From Methanoregula sp. (GTDB lineage Archaea > Halobacteriota > Methanomicrobia > Methanomicrobiales > Methanospirillaceae): a DNA stretch of 64,000 nt. Both the position numbers and the translations under genes were made by a program. The notes under the pieces are model-generated. The model was not told the origin of the DNA. It saw nothing but the letters and a program-made list of their open reading frames with translations, and searched no databases. The DNA lies in the NCBI GenBank assembly GCA_028679185.1, contig JAJRBZ010000046.1:36417-100416 (forward strand), in the 5' to 3' direction. This document shows positions 9,201 through 17,582 of this stretch, one piece after another. The stretch's first letter is position 1. Each line of letters starts with the position of its first letter.

Positions 9201-9384
9201 ACGACTGAGACGATCGCTGATAACTCAGGTACTGGAGAAGAAAACGATGGTGCGCTTTAAGGATGAACGCAATGGTATATGGTTTGACACCGTTGCATAT
9301 CCCATACTGAACGAAACCGGAGACGTAATTAAGATCGCTATTGTTGCCCGTGACATAACGGATCGAAAAAATGCTGATCGGTAG
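6232..9384 (+). CDS. Multi-PAS sensor protein with N-terminal winged helix, no kinase domain
   Basis: A 1050-residue protein made of an N-terminal helix-turn-helix (about residues 1-65, GLSIKDIVKAVNINRNTVGR) and eight successive PAS domains, each closing with a DIT(x)RK-like linker (near residues 180, 303, 427, 552, 680, 805, 925 and 1047). PAS5 holds a cysteine pair in RRDPCDPYPCL, which could bind a metal or haem; this is inference. No histidine kinase, GGDEF or receiver domain follows. The fold suggests a DNA-binding protein that integrates several small-molecule or redox signals. The N-terminal ATG lies about 32 bp after a TATA-like TTATATCTT. The stop falls directly after the eighth PAS domain, and traces of further PAS coding remain downstream (see next entry). 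Confidence 0.85.
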   Translation: MVLKKKITEQIKDVLKENPQGLSIKDIVKAVNINRNTVGRYLENLLVSGQVEMRRFGMAKIYMLSQRVPLYAVLSLSSELVMQLDSSLRIIFVNEPFLKMIETKSENLIGKNIEYTPVVTTFYDSFPWLLRKIQEALNGKETSGEISPQIKNLIFFFRIRPTVFENGRKGVSVILEDITQRKQSENALLESEVKLRSITENSPDRILLLNPKLEIIFINRTIELNPEQVLGKSVFDFISQEFHHAAAESFEHVVKTGELSTYGTEYHFANGETLYFESTVGPVFQDGTVTALVVNAHDITKRRKAEKVLQESEDRYRKLVEISPDAVLIHQQGKIIFMNSAALNILGASNSDEIIGKNLLDFIEPGFHEILRKNIKKDLEGDITPPIEVHMLRIDGTSVIVEGRGVKTTINGKPAIQVAIRDITKQKQTEEILKKSEKMYRSLVETTGTGYVIIDKAGRVISANQEYIRLTGRSSLAEIEGRSAIDWTASYDIERNAREIEQVFKNGQVRDLEVDYQRPDGSIQPIEINASVIQYDSDLIVLALCRDIAERRCIEMALRESEGKLNAMLQSISDPMSMMDENLTIIWANEPAKRLFGKDIIGKKCYEAYHLRRDPCDPYPCLTLKAFRDGKIHHHETTVIDSQGESRFFDCSSNVALRDASGKPVAVLEISRDITDRKKAELALHQNDDRLRRILNSTDDLIIMQDTEGRYLYFNSAARYGVSAEDVLGLTPYDFVDRESADRLMDRLKNVVKTGQSIREETPMVWKGQALWFSDSLSPVRDKKGTITAVVTISQNITERKRADMALRESEEKYRNLVNQANDVICVIQDGVVKMCNPRLTEFWGGPVEEILGRPFTEFVHPDALSKVVDCYNRRMAGESPPSRFESILMRKDGSRSLVDVTASIISYEGKTADLVITRDINEQRKAEDALRESEATARALMNAPTDSVILMDTQGIILALNETAAVRFGKRIDELVGVLADDLLPEEVARLRRSLITQVLEKKTMVRFKDERNGIWFDTVAYPILNETGDVIKIAIVARDITDRKNADR

Positions 9385-9481
9385 TTGCGTGATAAAAATT
9401 ATGGCAATACGCTTTGAGGACAACGGCCTGCCCGCATTTCGGGTAACAGTCCGGGAAATTGCCTCTAAAGAACAACAATGA
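9385..9481 (+). pseudogene. Remnant of a ninth PAS domain
   Basis: After the TAG stop the same frame continues LRDKNYGNTL to a TGA, and LRDKN is a normal start for an inter-PAS linker (a single C-to-T change in CAG would give this TAG). In the next frame, 9401-9481 encodes 26 residues containing GLPAFRVTVREIASKEQQ, which looks like the closing strand and linker of a PAS domain. Together they suggest a deleted and shifted ninth PAS domain. Seen by eye only. Confidence 0.4.
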
Positions 9482-9509
9482 AGTGTATCATATAGAAAAG
9501 GGGATAAAT

Positions 9510-10328
9510 TCAGTATGAGATTATTCCCGAAAAAATCGTTGCTGCGGGCCCTTCCATTTTTGCTCCGTCTTTGAGATAGATCGTAAGGGAACCCCCCCGC
9601 GTTTCCACATTGACGGTGTCACCGGTAAATCCCAGTTTGTGCACGACTGCCGCTGATGCCGTGGCGCCAGTGCCACAGGAAAGCGTCTCTTCCTCAACAC
9701 CACGCTCGAAGGTGCGGATCCTGATACTGTCGGGTCCGGTTCTTTCGACGAAATTCACGTTCGCCCCTTTTTCAAATGTTGCATGGTGGCGGATTGCCGG
9801 AGCCACGGTTTCAACATCGATGGCATCAACGGTGTCAACGATAATGACTGCATGAGGGACACCGGTATTGACCGCGTAGACATCGTATTCCCCTATCCTC
9901 TCCTTATATTCTCCTTCGCCGGTTGCCGGTATATCCTTGCGGTCAAATTTTGGTGCAGTCATGGTTATAGTAGCAGAAAAGTCATCCTCCTTATACCCCA
10001 TGGTGACACCTATCTCACCTGCGGGAGTTTCAACTGTGCAGGATTCTTTTGCATATCCGGCATCAAAAGCATACTTGGCAAGGCAGCGGATCCCATTGCC
10101 GCACATCTCCGCCTCGCTCTCGTCCGGCTGGAGTATGCGCATTCTGATCGTGCTTTTTTCAGATTTGGAGAGGTAGATTACCCCATCCGCGCCAATCCCG
10201 AAACGACGATCGCAGTAGATGGCAGCAAACTGCCCTTTCATGTCATCTGGTATGATGATTTTCTCGTGTTCGTCAATTAACACAAAATCATTGCCGTTTC
10301 CATGTAGTTTGGTAAATGGTATTTCCAT
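9510..10328 (-). CDS. dapF: Diaminopimelate epimerase
   Basis: Converts LL- to meso-diaminopimelate in lysine biosynthesis. The protein (272 residues from the preferred start) has both catalytic cysteines in their motifs, EMCGNGIRCLAKYAF and LSCGTGATASA, and the family start MEIPFTKLHGNGNDFVLID. The frame is open to a TTG at 10343, but ATG at 10328 is preceded by GAGGG at a spacing of about nine bases and gives the standard N-terminus. It lies 51 bp downstream of the ribose-1,5-bisphosphate isomerase gene on the same strand, probably in one transcript. Confidence 0.95.
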   Translation of the reverse strand: MEIPFTKLHGNGNDFVLIDEHEKIIIPDDMKGQFAAIYCDRRFGIGADGVIYLSKSEKSTIRMRILQPDESEAEMCGNGIRCLAKYAFDAGYAKESCTVETPAGEIGVTMGYKEDDFSATITMTAPKFDRKDIPATGEGEYKERIGEYDVYAVNTGVPHAVIIVDTVDAIDVETVAPAIRHHATFEKGANVNFVERTGPDSIRIRTFERGVEEETLSCGTGATASAAVVHKLGFTGDTVNVETRGGSLTIYLKDGAKMEGPAATIFSGIISY

Positions 10329-10379
10329 GGGTATATCCCTCAATTGCTTCCCCTGTTTTCCAAGAATCCGTTCATATAC

Positions 10380-11351
10380 TCATTCCTCATGTCTTGTATT
10401 AATTTCAAAGGTTTTATGAAATTCTTCGATTCCCCATCCAAGATACTCCCTGATGATGATATAGGCCATTTGTGGAGGAATAGCTCCTGCTTCCGTTACG
10501 ATAAGATCGATATACTCCGCAGGAGTCACATCAAATGCGGGATTGCGCACAGTGACATGCGGGAGAGTACGGGCGATCTCATCTGCCAGCACCTCGTTTC
10601 CGGCACGCTCCTCAATCTGGATCAGTTCACCGAAAATTGTCCGCGGCGCAAACTTGTAAGTCTCTGCCGCGACGAGAACATTCACCCGTGCTTCATGAGC
10701 GGTATGTGCAATCTGTGAAGTGCCGATCTTGTTTACCACAGCGCCATTTACCGTAACCGCATCTGCCCCTACAATCACCAGATCAACATCGTTGATGAAC
10801 GAACGTACTGCTGAATCAACAATGAAATTGGTTTTAATCCCGGCATCATTGAGCGTCCTGATGGTTATATGCCCCTGGTTTCGCGGGCGCACCTCTGTTG
10901 CAAAGACCTCAATCTCTTTGCCGCTCCGGTGCGCCTCGATAATGCATCCAAGAGCAGCTTCAGAATTGCAATGCGTGAGAAGTATATCCCCGTCCCGTAT
11001 ATGGCGTGCGCCGAACTGTGCGATATTTTCCACTGCGTGCAGGGATGAGTAAATGAACTGCTCCGCACGACTGATTACTCCGTTCCGCGCCTCTTTTAGT
11101 GTTGCTGCCTGCTTAAGTCCGGACATGACGATGTGTACGGCATTCGGGAGGGAGACCGCAGTCGGGCGCGTTGCGATCAGGGTCTGCGCAGCACCTTCCA
11201 TTTCGCGCCTGAAAGACTCCAGATCCCTATACTGCAATTCTTCTGCATGCCGCCGGAGTGCTTCAGCTGCCTCACGCGCGATTCGGCCGGCTCCCCGAAT
11301 CTCCATGCTCTTTATCTTCTCTGCGGTTTCAGTTACGAACATCAGCTTCAA
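10380..11351 (-). CDS. Ribose 1,5-bisphosphate isomerase (aIF2B-like)
   Basis: A 323-residue member of the eIF2B-alpha/MTNA fold that in archaea isomerises ribose 1,5-bisphosphate to ribulose 1,5-bisphosphate. Motifs fitting this subgroup are TRPTAVSLPNAV, the catalytic cysteine in LLTHCNSEAAL and the aspartate in VIVGADAV. In the archaeal nucleoside-monophosphate pathway it works between AMP phosphorylase and type III RuBisCO; neither of those is in this window. The start could be TTG at 11351 or ATG at 11342. The 5' end is divergent from the HAD gene with about 50 bp between them. An aIF2B regulatory subunit is the alternative call but less likely given the cysteine and aspartate. Confidence 0.82.
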   Translation of the reverse strand: MKLMFVTETAEKIKSMEIRGAGRIAREAAEALRRHAEELQYRDLESFRREMEGAAQTLIATRPTAVSLPNAVHIVMSGLKQAATLKEARNGVISRAEQFIYSSLHAVENIAQFGARHIRDGDILLTHCNSEAALGCIIEAHRSGKEIEVFATEVRPRNQGHITIRTLNDAGIKTNFIVDSAVRSFINDVDLVIVGADAVTVNGAVVNKIGTSQIAHTAHEARVNVLVAAETYKFAPRTIFGELIQIEERAGNEVLADEIARTLPHVTVRNPAFDVTPAEYIDLIVTEAGAIPPQMAYIIIREYLGWGIEEFHKTFEINTRHEE

Positions 11352-11399
11352 TGATTGAATGTTCAGAAAAGTACATAGAGTTTATCAAAGGGTGCCACC

Positions 11400-12257
11400 T
11401 TGTCGTTTGCTGTTGTCTTTGACAGTGCCGGAACGCTCCTGAATACGTACCGTGTCGCAAAGGATATATGCAACAAAAAACTGCTGCCGGGTATTGAGAC
11501 CACGACATTAACGTTCAGTTCACCTGATCGTGTGCTCGTTGTTCTGCCCGTCCACTCAAAGGATATCATGAAAACACCGGGCGAAATGCTGCTTTCGGAG
11601 TACCTTGTAGAGAATAGCATCGGATTTGGTGTGAGCTGCACCAGAAAGATTGTAACCGCAGAGGAAATCGGGGATGTGCTTTATTCCGATTGCCAGGTAA
11701 AAGTAAGCGACCTTCAGGAATGTATCCGGAATGTCTGGACTGTCTGTAAAGCGGAATCAATTGTTACCTTAAACAGCGGTGCGATAATCAATATGGCAGA
11801 CAAGCGCATTGAATTTGCGATTACAGCAGGTGGCTGGCCTTTTGACGGCGCAAAAGAGGCGATCACTGCCCTGCACCGTATGGGTGTGCCGACTTTTATT
11901 GCATCAGGTGACAGGGTAACAAAACTTGAAAAAATGGCAGACTATCTTGGTATTCCACATGACAGGGTGTATGGTGTGGCAACTCCCACGGTAAAAGCCC
12001 AGATAGTCAATGATCTGCGACAGGAGTACGACAAGGTGCTGATGGTAGGTGACGGAATCAACGACTTATATGCCATGCGGAATGCCGATATAGCAATACT
12101 TACAATCGAGCAGACTGGTGACCGGCCGGAAGAGCTCTACAAAGAAGCTGATTACGTAGTAAAAAATGTGAGTGAAGTTGTCGCTCTCGTGCAGGAATTG
12201 CTCAGATCTTCAGGACATTTCGATCGTGACGACTGTGGAGGATCATATAAAAGGTAA
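11400..12257 (+). CDS. HAD-superfamily hydrolase, soluble P-type-ATPase-like
   Basis: A 285-residue HAD phosphatase. Motif I is FDSAGTL (about residues 7-13), the second motif is in TFIASGD, and motif IV is MVGDGINDLYAMRNAD, the same aspartate pair seen in P-type ATPases. There are no membrane segments, hence the older description as a soluble P-type ATPase. The first aspartate is followed by S-A-G rather than D-x-D/T; the substrate is not predictable. The start codon is TTG at 11400 with GGGTG about nine bases upstream. It sits 35 bp before atwA on the same strand, and the atwA TATA box is inside its 3' end, so it may contribute to the MCR-activation transcript. Confidence 0.75.
   Translation: MSFAVVFDSAGTLLNTYRVAKDICNKKLLPGIETTTLTFSSPDRVLVVLPVHSKDIMKTPGEMLLSEYLVENSIGFGVSCTRKIVTAEEIGDVLYSDCQVKVSDLQECIRNVWTVCKAESIVTLNSGAIINMADKRIEFAITAGGWPFDGAKEAITALHRMGVPTFIASGDRVTKLEKMADYLGIPHDRVYGVATPTVKAQIVNDLRQEYDKVLMVGDGINDLYAMRNADIAILTIEQTGDRPEELYKEADYVVKNVSEVVALVQELLRSSGHFDRDDCGGSYKR
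12246..12254 (+). promoter_or_regulatory. TATA box for the MCR activation operon
   Basis: TATAAAAGG inside the last codons of the HAD gene lies about 40 bp before the atwA ATG, which would give a leader of roughly 18-20 nt. It is the best TATA match in the short spacer. Confidence 0.5.
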
Positions 12258-12292
12258 TATGCCACAAGGTTTACAATAGGTATAAGGGTATT

Positions 12293-13906
12293 ATGAAAGC
12301 TCCACTTATCACGGTCGATAACCTCTGCATGGATTTTAATGGCATGAGGGTACTCAAGAACATTTCTTTTGAGATTGCCGAAGGGGAGATCCTGGGAATT
12401 ATTGGCAGGAGTGGCGCAGGAAAGACTGTGCTCATGCATCTTATGAGAGGTGTAGAGCAGGCTCCGACAAGTGGAAAAATTATATACCATGTAGCAGCGT
12501 GTAACGGATGCGATTACATGGATGTCGGGAGTGCTGCCGGGAAATCCTGCCCCCATTGCAGTGGCACTCTCGCTGCACTTGACGTAGATCTCTGGAACGA
12601 AAGCGATGAACACCTGAAGCGCCGCCTGATGCGGCGGACCGCAATCATGTTCCAGCGCACCTTTGCTTTGTACGGTGATGACCGTGTCATCGAAAATGTG
12701 CTCCATGCTCTTGATGATATTGATTACCCACAGGACAAAGCCATCAACCGTGCCGCCGACCTTATAGACCAGGTACGGCTTTCGCACAGGATGATGCATA
12801 TCGCCCGTGATCTTTCAGGAGGGGAGAAACAGCGTGTGGTTCTCGCCCGTCAGCTGGCAAAGGAACCGTTTATGCTCTTTGCCGATGAACCTACCGGCAC
12901 CCTCGATCCCGGTACAGCAAGGATTGTACATTCAATGCTTTCCGATGCAGCCAAAACAAATAATATGGGAATGATTGTCACTTCACACTTCTCTCAGGTG
13001 GTTGAAGATGTTGCGCACCGTGCAATCCTCCTGCAGGATGGCGGAATTGCAAAAATAGGGACCCCGAAGCAAATTATCACCGAATTCATGAAAGGATATG
13101 ACGATACTGAAAAATTCGACGCAGCCACGTTGGGTGAGAAGGTGATTGCGGCAAGGGACCTTTTCAAACGCTATATATCTGTTGATCGCGGTGTCGTGAA
13201 GGCAGTAAACGGGGTCAACTTTGAGGTTTATACCAAAGAGATCTTCGGGATTATCGGGAAGAGCGGGGCAGGAAAGACGACCCTCTCAGGTATTATCGCC
13301 GGTCTTATCGAACCCACCAGCGGTGAGATGAATATTCGGATTGGTGAAGAGTGGATCGACATGACCAAGCCCGGCATTGAGGAGAGGGGGAGAGCTACGG
13401 CATATATCGGTCTCCTCCATCAGGAATACGACCTTTTTCCCCACCGTAATGTCCTTGACAATCTGACTGATGCGATTGGTCTGGAATTCCCAAAAGAACT
13501 TGCTATGCGAAAGGCACTCATAACTCTCAGGATGGCAGGGTTCAGTGATGAAAAAAGCAGGGAGATTCTTGAAAGAATGCCCGGACAACTTTCCGAAGGG
13601 GAGAGGCATCGTGTTGCACTTGCCCAGGTTCTTATCCGTGAACCGAGGATAGTGATACTTGATGAACCGACCGGTACGATGGACCCGATAACAAAGATCG
13701 ATGTGAAACATTCAATCATGCACTCCCGCGAAGAGATGGAAGAGACATTCGTTGTTGTTTCGCATGATATGGAGTTTGTCCGGGATATCTGTGACCGGCT
13801 CGCTCTTATGCGTGGCGGAAAGATCGTGCAAATTGGCAGGACAGCAGATGTGCTCGCGATCCTCACCGAAGAAGAACGCCAGCTTATGAGCCGTCCTGCA
13901 GCATGA
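12293..13906 (+). CDS. atwA: Methyl-coenzyme M reductase activation component A2
   Basis: A 537-residue cytoplasmic protein with two ABC ATPase domains and no membrane segments, the architecture of component A2, which supplies ATP hydrolysis for reductive activation of the nickel centre in MCR. ABC1 (about 5-260) has Walker A GRSGAGKT and signature LSGGEKQR; ABC2 (about 285-535) has GKSGAGKT and LSEGERHR. ABC1 carries an inserted four-cysteine knuckle (CNGC and CPHC, about residues 67-90), a hallmark of this family. First gene of an eight-gene operon; eight bases separate it from mmp3. Confidence 0.95.
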   Translation: MKAPLITVDNLCMDFNGMRVLKNISFEIAEGEILGIIGRSGAGKTVLMHLMRGVEQAPTSGKIIYHVAACNGCDYMDVGSAAGKSCPHCSGTLAALDVDLWNESDEHLKRRLMRRTAIMFQRTFALYGDDRVIENVLHALDDIDYPQDKAINRAADLIDQVRLSHRMMHIARDLSGGEKQRVVLARQLAKEPFMLFADEPTGTLDPGTARIVHSMLSDAAKTNNMGMIVTSHFSQVVEDVAHRAILLQDGGIAKIGTPKQIITEFMKGYDDTEKFDAATLGEKVIAARDLFKRYISVDRGVVKAVNGVNFEVYTKEIFGIIGKSGAGKTTLSGIIAGLIEPTSGEMNIRIGEEWIDMTKPGIEERGRATAYIGLLHQEYDLFPHRNVLDNLTDAIGLEFPKELAMRKALITLRMAGFSDEKSREILERMPGQLSEGERHRVALAQVLIREPRIVILDEPTGTMDPITKIDVKHSIMHSREEMEETFVVVSHDMEFVRDICDRLALMRGGKIVQIGRTADVLAILTEEERQLMSRPAA

Positions 13907-13914
13907 GGGACTAA

Positions 13915-15444
13915 ATGATTACCATCCACCTCGATGGAGAGAGGATGGATGAAAGTGAGGGGAGCACGCTCAGGTCCATCCTCTCCCATCATCCACCTGG
14001 CTGTAGTGTGGGTATTATCCGGCAGTCAACTCAGGAACAGGCAAAAACAGGTTATCTTAAAATCAGCACTACGGCGGGTGAAGTATCGATTGAGACTGCA
14101 GGAAGGAGCGCTGATTTCCTGGAATCCCCTGAAATTGTTGAGACACTCAACCTTCACTGGGGGGATCGTTATGCGACGGCGTTTGGACCCTTCCCTTCAT
14201 CTCTTCATCCGCTGCGCAAACCCCATCTTTATGAACGGGGAGATGTGATCCTTGGTTGCGGGGGCTATGAACCGGCACGATCCTACCTGATTTTCTCCAA
14301 AACCCGCCATTCTGCAGATCATGGCGCTGACGAAAGTGGCGGTGTCATCGGGAAAGTAATAAGTGGCAGGGCAGTGCTCGAACGCTGGTCAACCGGAGAT
14401 CGTATTAATAAAATCGAGCCGGTCATCAGCTGGGCAGACACAAGCCGCTCTTATACCACAACTGATTTGAGCCTTATTCTGGAAGACGGAATGCAGATTG
14501 TAACCCGGGTAAATGTGATCGCTCAGGGATACACACCGGAACGAATTACAACTGAGGCCGCAGGTAGTGTCGAACACATGCTTCGTGCACTTCAGTCCGG
14601 GAGGTTTACTGTGGGACGGGCAACGAGCACATTTATTCTCGATCCCCGACTTGCTGGTACTCCGGATATCGAAACGGAATTCCGCCGCCCCCGCAGGGAG
14701 GGAACCGTTACTGTCAGGACCCAGGGGAAACTGGAAGGGGGTATCTATATTTACCGTGATGACGTCCCCAGCAGTCTTGTCCACAGTGTTGTTGGACAGG
14801 TAGTTCATGGCATTGAACTCGTAAAACTTGCAAAAGAGCAGGATATCCTCGCTATCAGTGTTCTGCCACAGCGGATTGACCTTCTCGGTCTTCCCCTGAT
14901 TAAGGCAAAAGAGATCATTTCGGCACAGGAAATAATGTTTGAAGCCGACAAGGACGGCGGTGAGAGAATTGTGGTATCGCAGGAGCCCGGTAACACGCTG
15001 GATGTCCTCAAGGAGAAAAGAGTTGCCGTAACGACTGCTCCACTGGAAAAAGTGATAGATATTACGCTGGATGATGAAAAAGCACCGGTCAGTTGTGATA
15101 TATTCCGAAGGATTACCGGGCTGAAGGAACACGATGCCGGTATGCTGCCCGTCTTTTTTAAATTCGATGATGTCGTCCTGTTCAAGTCACCGATTCCCCC
15201 GGGCATAAAGATCAATCCTGAGAATCCGCCAAAAGATGAGGCCCCGGCAGCTTCTCTTGCAATCACTAATGATTCCCGCAAAGGTGCAGGACTTATAGGT
15301 GTCCGCCTGTCAGCGAATAAAGAGTTTGGTCCAACATCCGAGCCATTTGAAGGAACCAATATTATTGGGCGTGTTATCGATACTGAAAAACTGAAAAAAG
15401 TCAAGGAAAAGGAGAACGTATATATCAGGGAGATGAAGCAGTGA
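13915..15444 (+). CDS. Methanogenesis marker protein 3
   Basis: A 509-residue protein with the features of methanogenesis marker 3 (UPF0288): a small ubiquitin-like N-terminal segment (MITIHLDGERMDESEGSTL), a central conserved core with GDVILGCGGYEPARSYLIF, and cyclophilin-like regions further on. Marker 3 has been found with the MCR activation complex, so it probably acts as a structural or redox subunit beside component A2. It overlaps the next gene by four bases (GTGA), which implies coupled translation. No enzymatic motif is evident. Confidence 0.88.
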   Translation: MITIHLDGERMDESEGSTLRSILSHHPPGCSVGIIRQSTQEQAKTGYLKISTTAGEVSIETAGRSADFLESPEIVETLNLHWGDRYATAFGPFPSSLHPLRKPHLYERGDVILGCGGYEPARSYLIFSKTRHSADHGADESGGVIGKVISGRAVLERWSTGDRINKIEPVISWADTSRSYTTTDLSLILEDGMQIVTRVNVIAQGYTPERITTEAAGSVEHMLRALQSGRFTVGRATSTFILDPRLAGTPDIETEFRRPRREGTVTVRTQGKLEGGIYIYRDDVPSSLVHSVVGQVVHGIELVKLAKEQDILAISVLPQRIDLLGLPLIKAKEIISAQEIMFEADKDGGERIVVSQEPGNTLDVLKEKRVAVTTAPLEKVIDITLDDEKAPVSCDIFRRITGLKEHDAGMLPVFFKFDDVVLFKSPIPPGIKINPENPPKDEAPAASLAITNDSRKGAGLIGVRLSANKEFGPTSEPFEGTNIIGRVIDTEKLKKVKEKENVYIREMKQ

Positions 15445-15899
15445 ACGAATATACCCCGATTCTTGTAGGCACCGTTACAAAATATGTTGTAGTAGAGTCG
15501 TTTGATATTACTCCGGCTGATCTTGCAGTACATGCCTACGAGATCTCACAGGGTGTGATGATTAAGGAGACCTGTTTTGGTCTAATCATTAATGGGAAAG
15601 AGGATGAAGTTGACCGCATCATCGCAGAGCTCCGGAAAATTGATCCGGATCATATATTTATCAAAGACCGCGGGTTTCCCCCTGGAGATTCCCGCCGCTG
15701 CCGGGCGAACCTTGGCGGAGCGCGTCCGGGATATCATGGTATGGAGTACGAAATGACCGTCATCCCCTATGTCTCCCATGGACTCAAGGAACTTAAAAAC
15801 CGCGATGAAAATACCATCCCTGCGCCGGAAAACCCCCGGGAGGATAAGACATTGGATATCTATAAACTCAAGAAAATGATCGAGGCACTGGAGTCCTGA
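15441..15899 (+). CDS. Methanogenesis marker protein 6
   Basis: A 152-residue protein matching methanogenesis marker 6: ferredoxin-like alternation of strands and helices (TKYVVVESFDITPADLAVHA), then a conserved RGFPPGDSRRCRANLGGARPG stretch in the middle, and a helical tail. It begins with GTG inside the end of mmp3. The role is unknown; its position between mmp3 and mmp5 ties it to MCR maturation or activation. A single base separates its stop from the next ATG. Confidence 0.85.
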   Translation: MNEYTPILVGTVTKYVVVESFDITPADLAVHAYEISQGVMIKETCFGLIINGKEDEVDRIIAELRKIDPDHIFIKDRGFPPGDSRRCRANLGGARPGYHGMEYEMTVIPYVSHGLKELKNRDENTIPAPENPREDKTLDIYKLKKMIEALES

Positions 15900-15900
15900 C

Positions 15901-16347
15901 ATGGCAAAAATTTTTATCTATCCTTCAACGAGCCTGATCCTCTCCGATATGGTGGCGCGTTACGGTCATACCCCTCTTAGTTCTGCTGTCGCCATCCGCG
16001 AACGTATCCAGACAGCAGGTTTCGAATCAGCACCGCTCCAGATTACTCCAGAAGAGCCTAAAAAAGGTCTGAAGTGGGCTGCAGTCGAAGTGCCCAGTGG
16101 TGTCAGGGGGCGGATGGCCCTCTATGGTCCGATGATCGAAGAGTGTGAGGCGGCAATCATCATCAATCATGCAGACCTTTCTTTTGGGTGCATGGGATGT
16201 GCACGAACCAACGAACTGATTACATTCCTTGTCCGGCAGAAGGATGTCCCGAGGCTTGATCTTACCTACCCGAAAAATGAGGATGAAGGTTTGAAGTTTG
16301 TTGCTGCAATAAAACGGTTCCTCACCGGACTGGGAGGCAAACAATGA
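15901..16347 (+). CDS. Methanogenesis marker protein 5
   Basis: A 148-residue protein of the methanogenesis marker 5 family. It starts [20 protein letters not shown] and contains a two-cysteine motif [13 protein letters not shown] (about residues 99-111) that could bind an iron-sulfur cluster or metal together with a partner. No known enzymatic fold is obvious. The stop overlaps the ATG of mmp15 by four bases. As a member of the operon it is likely part of MCR activation; direct biochemical function is not established. Confidence 0.85.
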   Translation: MAKIFIYPSTSLILSDMVARYGHTPLSSAVAIRERIQTAGFESAPLQITPEEPKKGLKWAAVEVPSGVRGRMALYGPMIEECEAAIIINHADLSFGCMGCARTNELITFLVRQKDVPRLDLTYPKNEDEGLKFVAAIKRFLTGLGGKQ

Positions 16348-17582
16348 CACCCCCGGTGCGGATCGCCCAGATTTCCTGCGGTCCGGAATACTCAGGCGTC
16401 CAGCATGAAATCGATGCCGCGGTAAAAGAGGTGAATGGAGAGATCTTCTATCCGGATATTGCGCTAAAGGATATCATGCGCGATTTTAAAGCATACGGGC
16501 TTGATGTGCGAAGCCCTGATCTCAAACTTGCTATCTCACGTGCCAGAGCTCTTGTAGAAGGTCGGGTTGAGGCCGATGCAGTCTTTATTGCCACCTGTTT
16601 CCGATGCGCCGAAGCGGCCATTGTAAGAAACGAACTCAGGCGTTATATACACGAAAATTCGAAGCTTCCTGTCGTTAGTTACTCCTTTACTGAGCGGACT
16701 ACTTCAGGGACACTCCTCACCCGTATGGAAGCCCTTACTACAATTGCCCGCAGGCGGGCGCTGCTTGCCCGTGAAACTCAGCAGGGGCTTACGCTTGGAC
16801 TTGACTCAGGTTCCGCCACAACCAAAGCTATAGTGATGAAGGACAACGAAATCATAGGGACAGGGTGGCAGCCTACAATAGAGGTAATAAAAAGTGCACA
16901 GGACGTGATCAGTCATGCTCTCGAAGAAGCGGGTATAAAACGCGAAGAAATACAGGCAGTAGGAACTACCGGCTATGGGCGGTTCCTGGTTGGTAAACAG
17001 ATTGGTGCTGACCTCATCCAGGAAGAGCTGACCGTGAACTCCAAGGGAGCAGTATTCCTTGCCCAAAGACAGCATGGGCCGGCAACTGTTATCGATATCG
17101 GAGGGATGGACAACAAAGCGATATCTGTTATGGATGGTATTCCCGGTACGTTTACGATGGGGGGTATCTGTGCAGGGGCAAGCGGCAGGTTTCTCGAATT
17201 GACGGCGAAACGGCTCGGAGTGGAAATTACTGAGCTCGGTCCACTCGCCATGAAAGGGTTGGGAAATCGCGTTCCGATGAACAGTTATTGTATCGTCTTT
17301 GGCACACAGAGTCTGGTGAATGCCCTTGCCACTGGCAGCACAAGGGAGGATGTTGCTGCAGCTGCCTGCCATAGTGTCGCAGAGCAGGTCTTCGAACAAC
17401 AATTGCAGGAAGTTGATATCAAGGAGCCGGTGCTTATGGTTGGGGGTACATCTCTTATTGAGGGACTTGTATACGCGATGGGTGAACTTCTCCAGACACA
17501 GATAATGGTTCCACCCTATTCACAGTATATCGGTGCGGTTGGATCCGCACTCCTTGCATCAGGATTTATAAAGGACGATTAG
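16344..17582 (+). CDS. Methanogenesis marker protein 15, BcrAD/BadFG-type ATPase
   Basis: A 412-residue protein in two parts. Residues about 1-150 form an extension with cysteines in ISCGPEY and [10 protein letters not shown]. Residues about 150-412 are an ASKHA ATPase like the activators of 2-hydroxyacyl-CoA dehydratases: phosphate loop [13 protein letters not shown], and both cysteines that in those activators hold a [4Fe-4S] cluster between two subunits ([13 protein letters not shown] and NSYCIVFGT). This predicts a homodimer that uses ATP to drive an electron to low potential, which MCR activation needs. Marker 15 family by overall sequence. It abuts mmp17 with no gap. Confidence 0.9.
   Translation: MTPPVRIAQISCGPEYSGVQHEIDAAVKEVNGEIFYPDIALKDIMRDFKAYGLDVRSPDLKLAISRARALVEGRVEADAVFIATCFRCAEAAIVRNELRRYIHENSKLPVVSYSFTERTTSGTLLTRMEALTTIARRRALLARETQQGLTLGLDSGSATTKAIVMKDNEIIGTGWQPTIEVIKSAQDVISHALEEAGIKREEIQAVGTTGYGRFLVGKQIGADLIQEELTVNSKGAVFLAQRQHGPATVIDIGGMDNKAISVMDGIPGTFTMGGICAGASGRFLELTAKRLGVEITELGPLAMKGLGNRVPMNSYCIVFGTQSLVNALATGSTREDVAAAACHSVAEQVFEQQLQEVDIKEPVLMVGGTSLIEGLVYAMGELLQTQIMVPPYSQYIGAVGSALLASGFIKDD

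Noticed and set aside
9382..9415. In-frame TAG at the end of the PAS gene as a pyrrolysine codon
   Set aside because: Only ten codons follow before TGA, and the order suggested by the window is not known for pyrrolysine; a decayed end explains it better.
14389..15533. Long antisense frames (247 and 242 codons) opposite mmp3
   Set aside because: They are complements of a well-supported marker gene with typical motifs; their residues show no family features.
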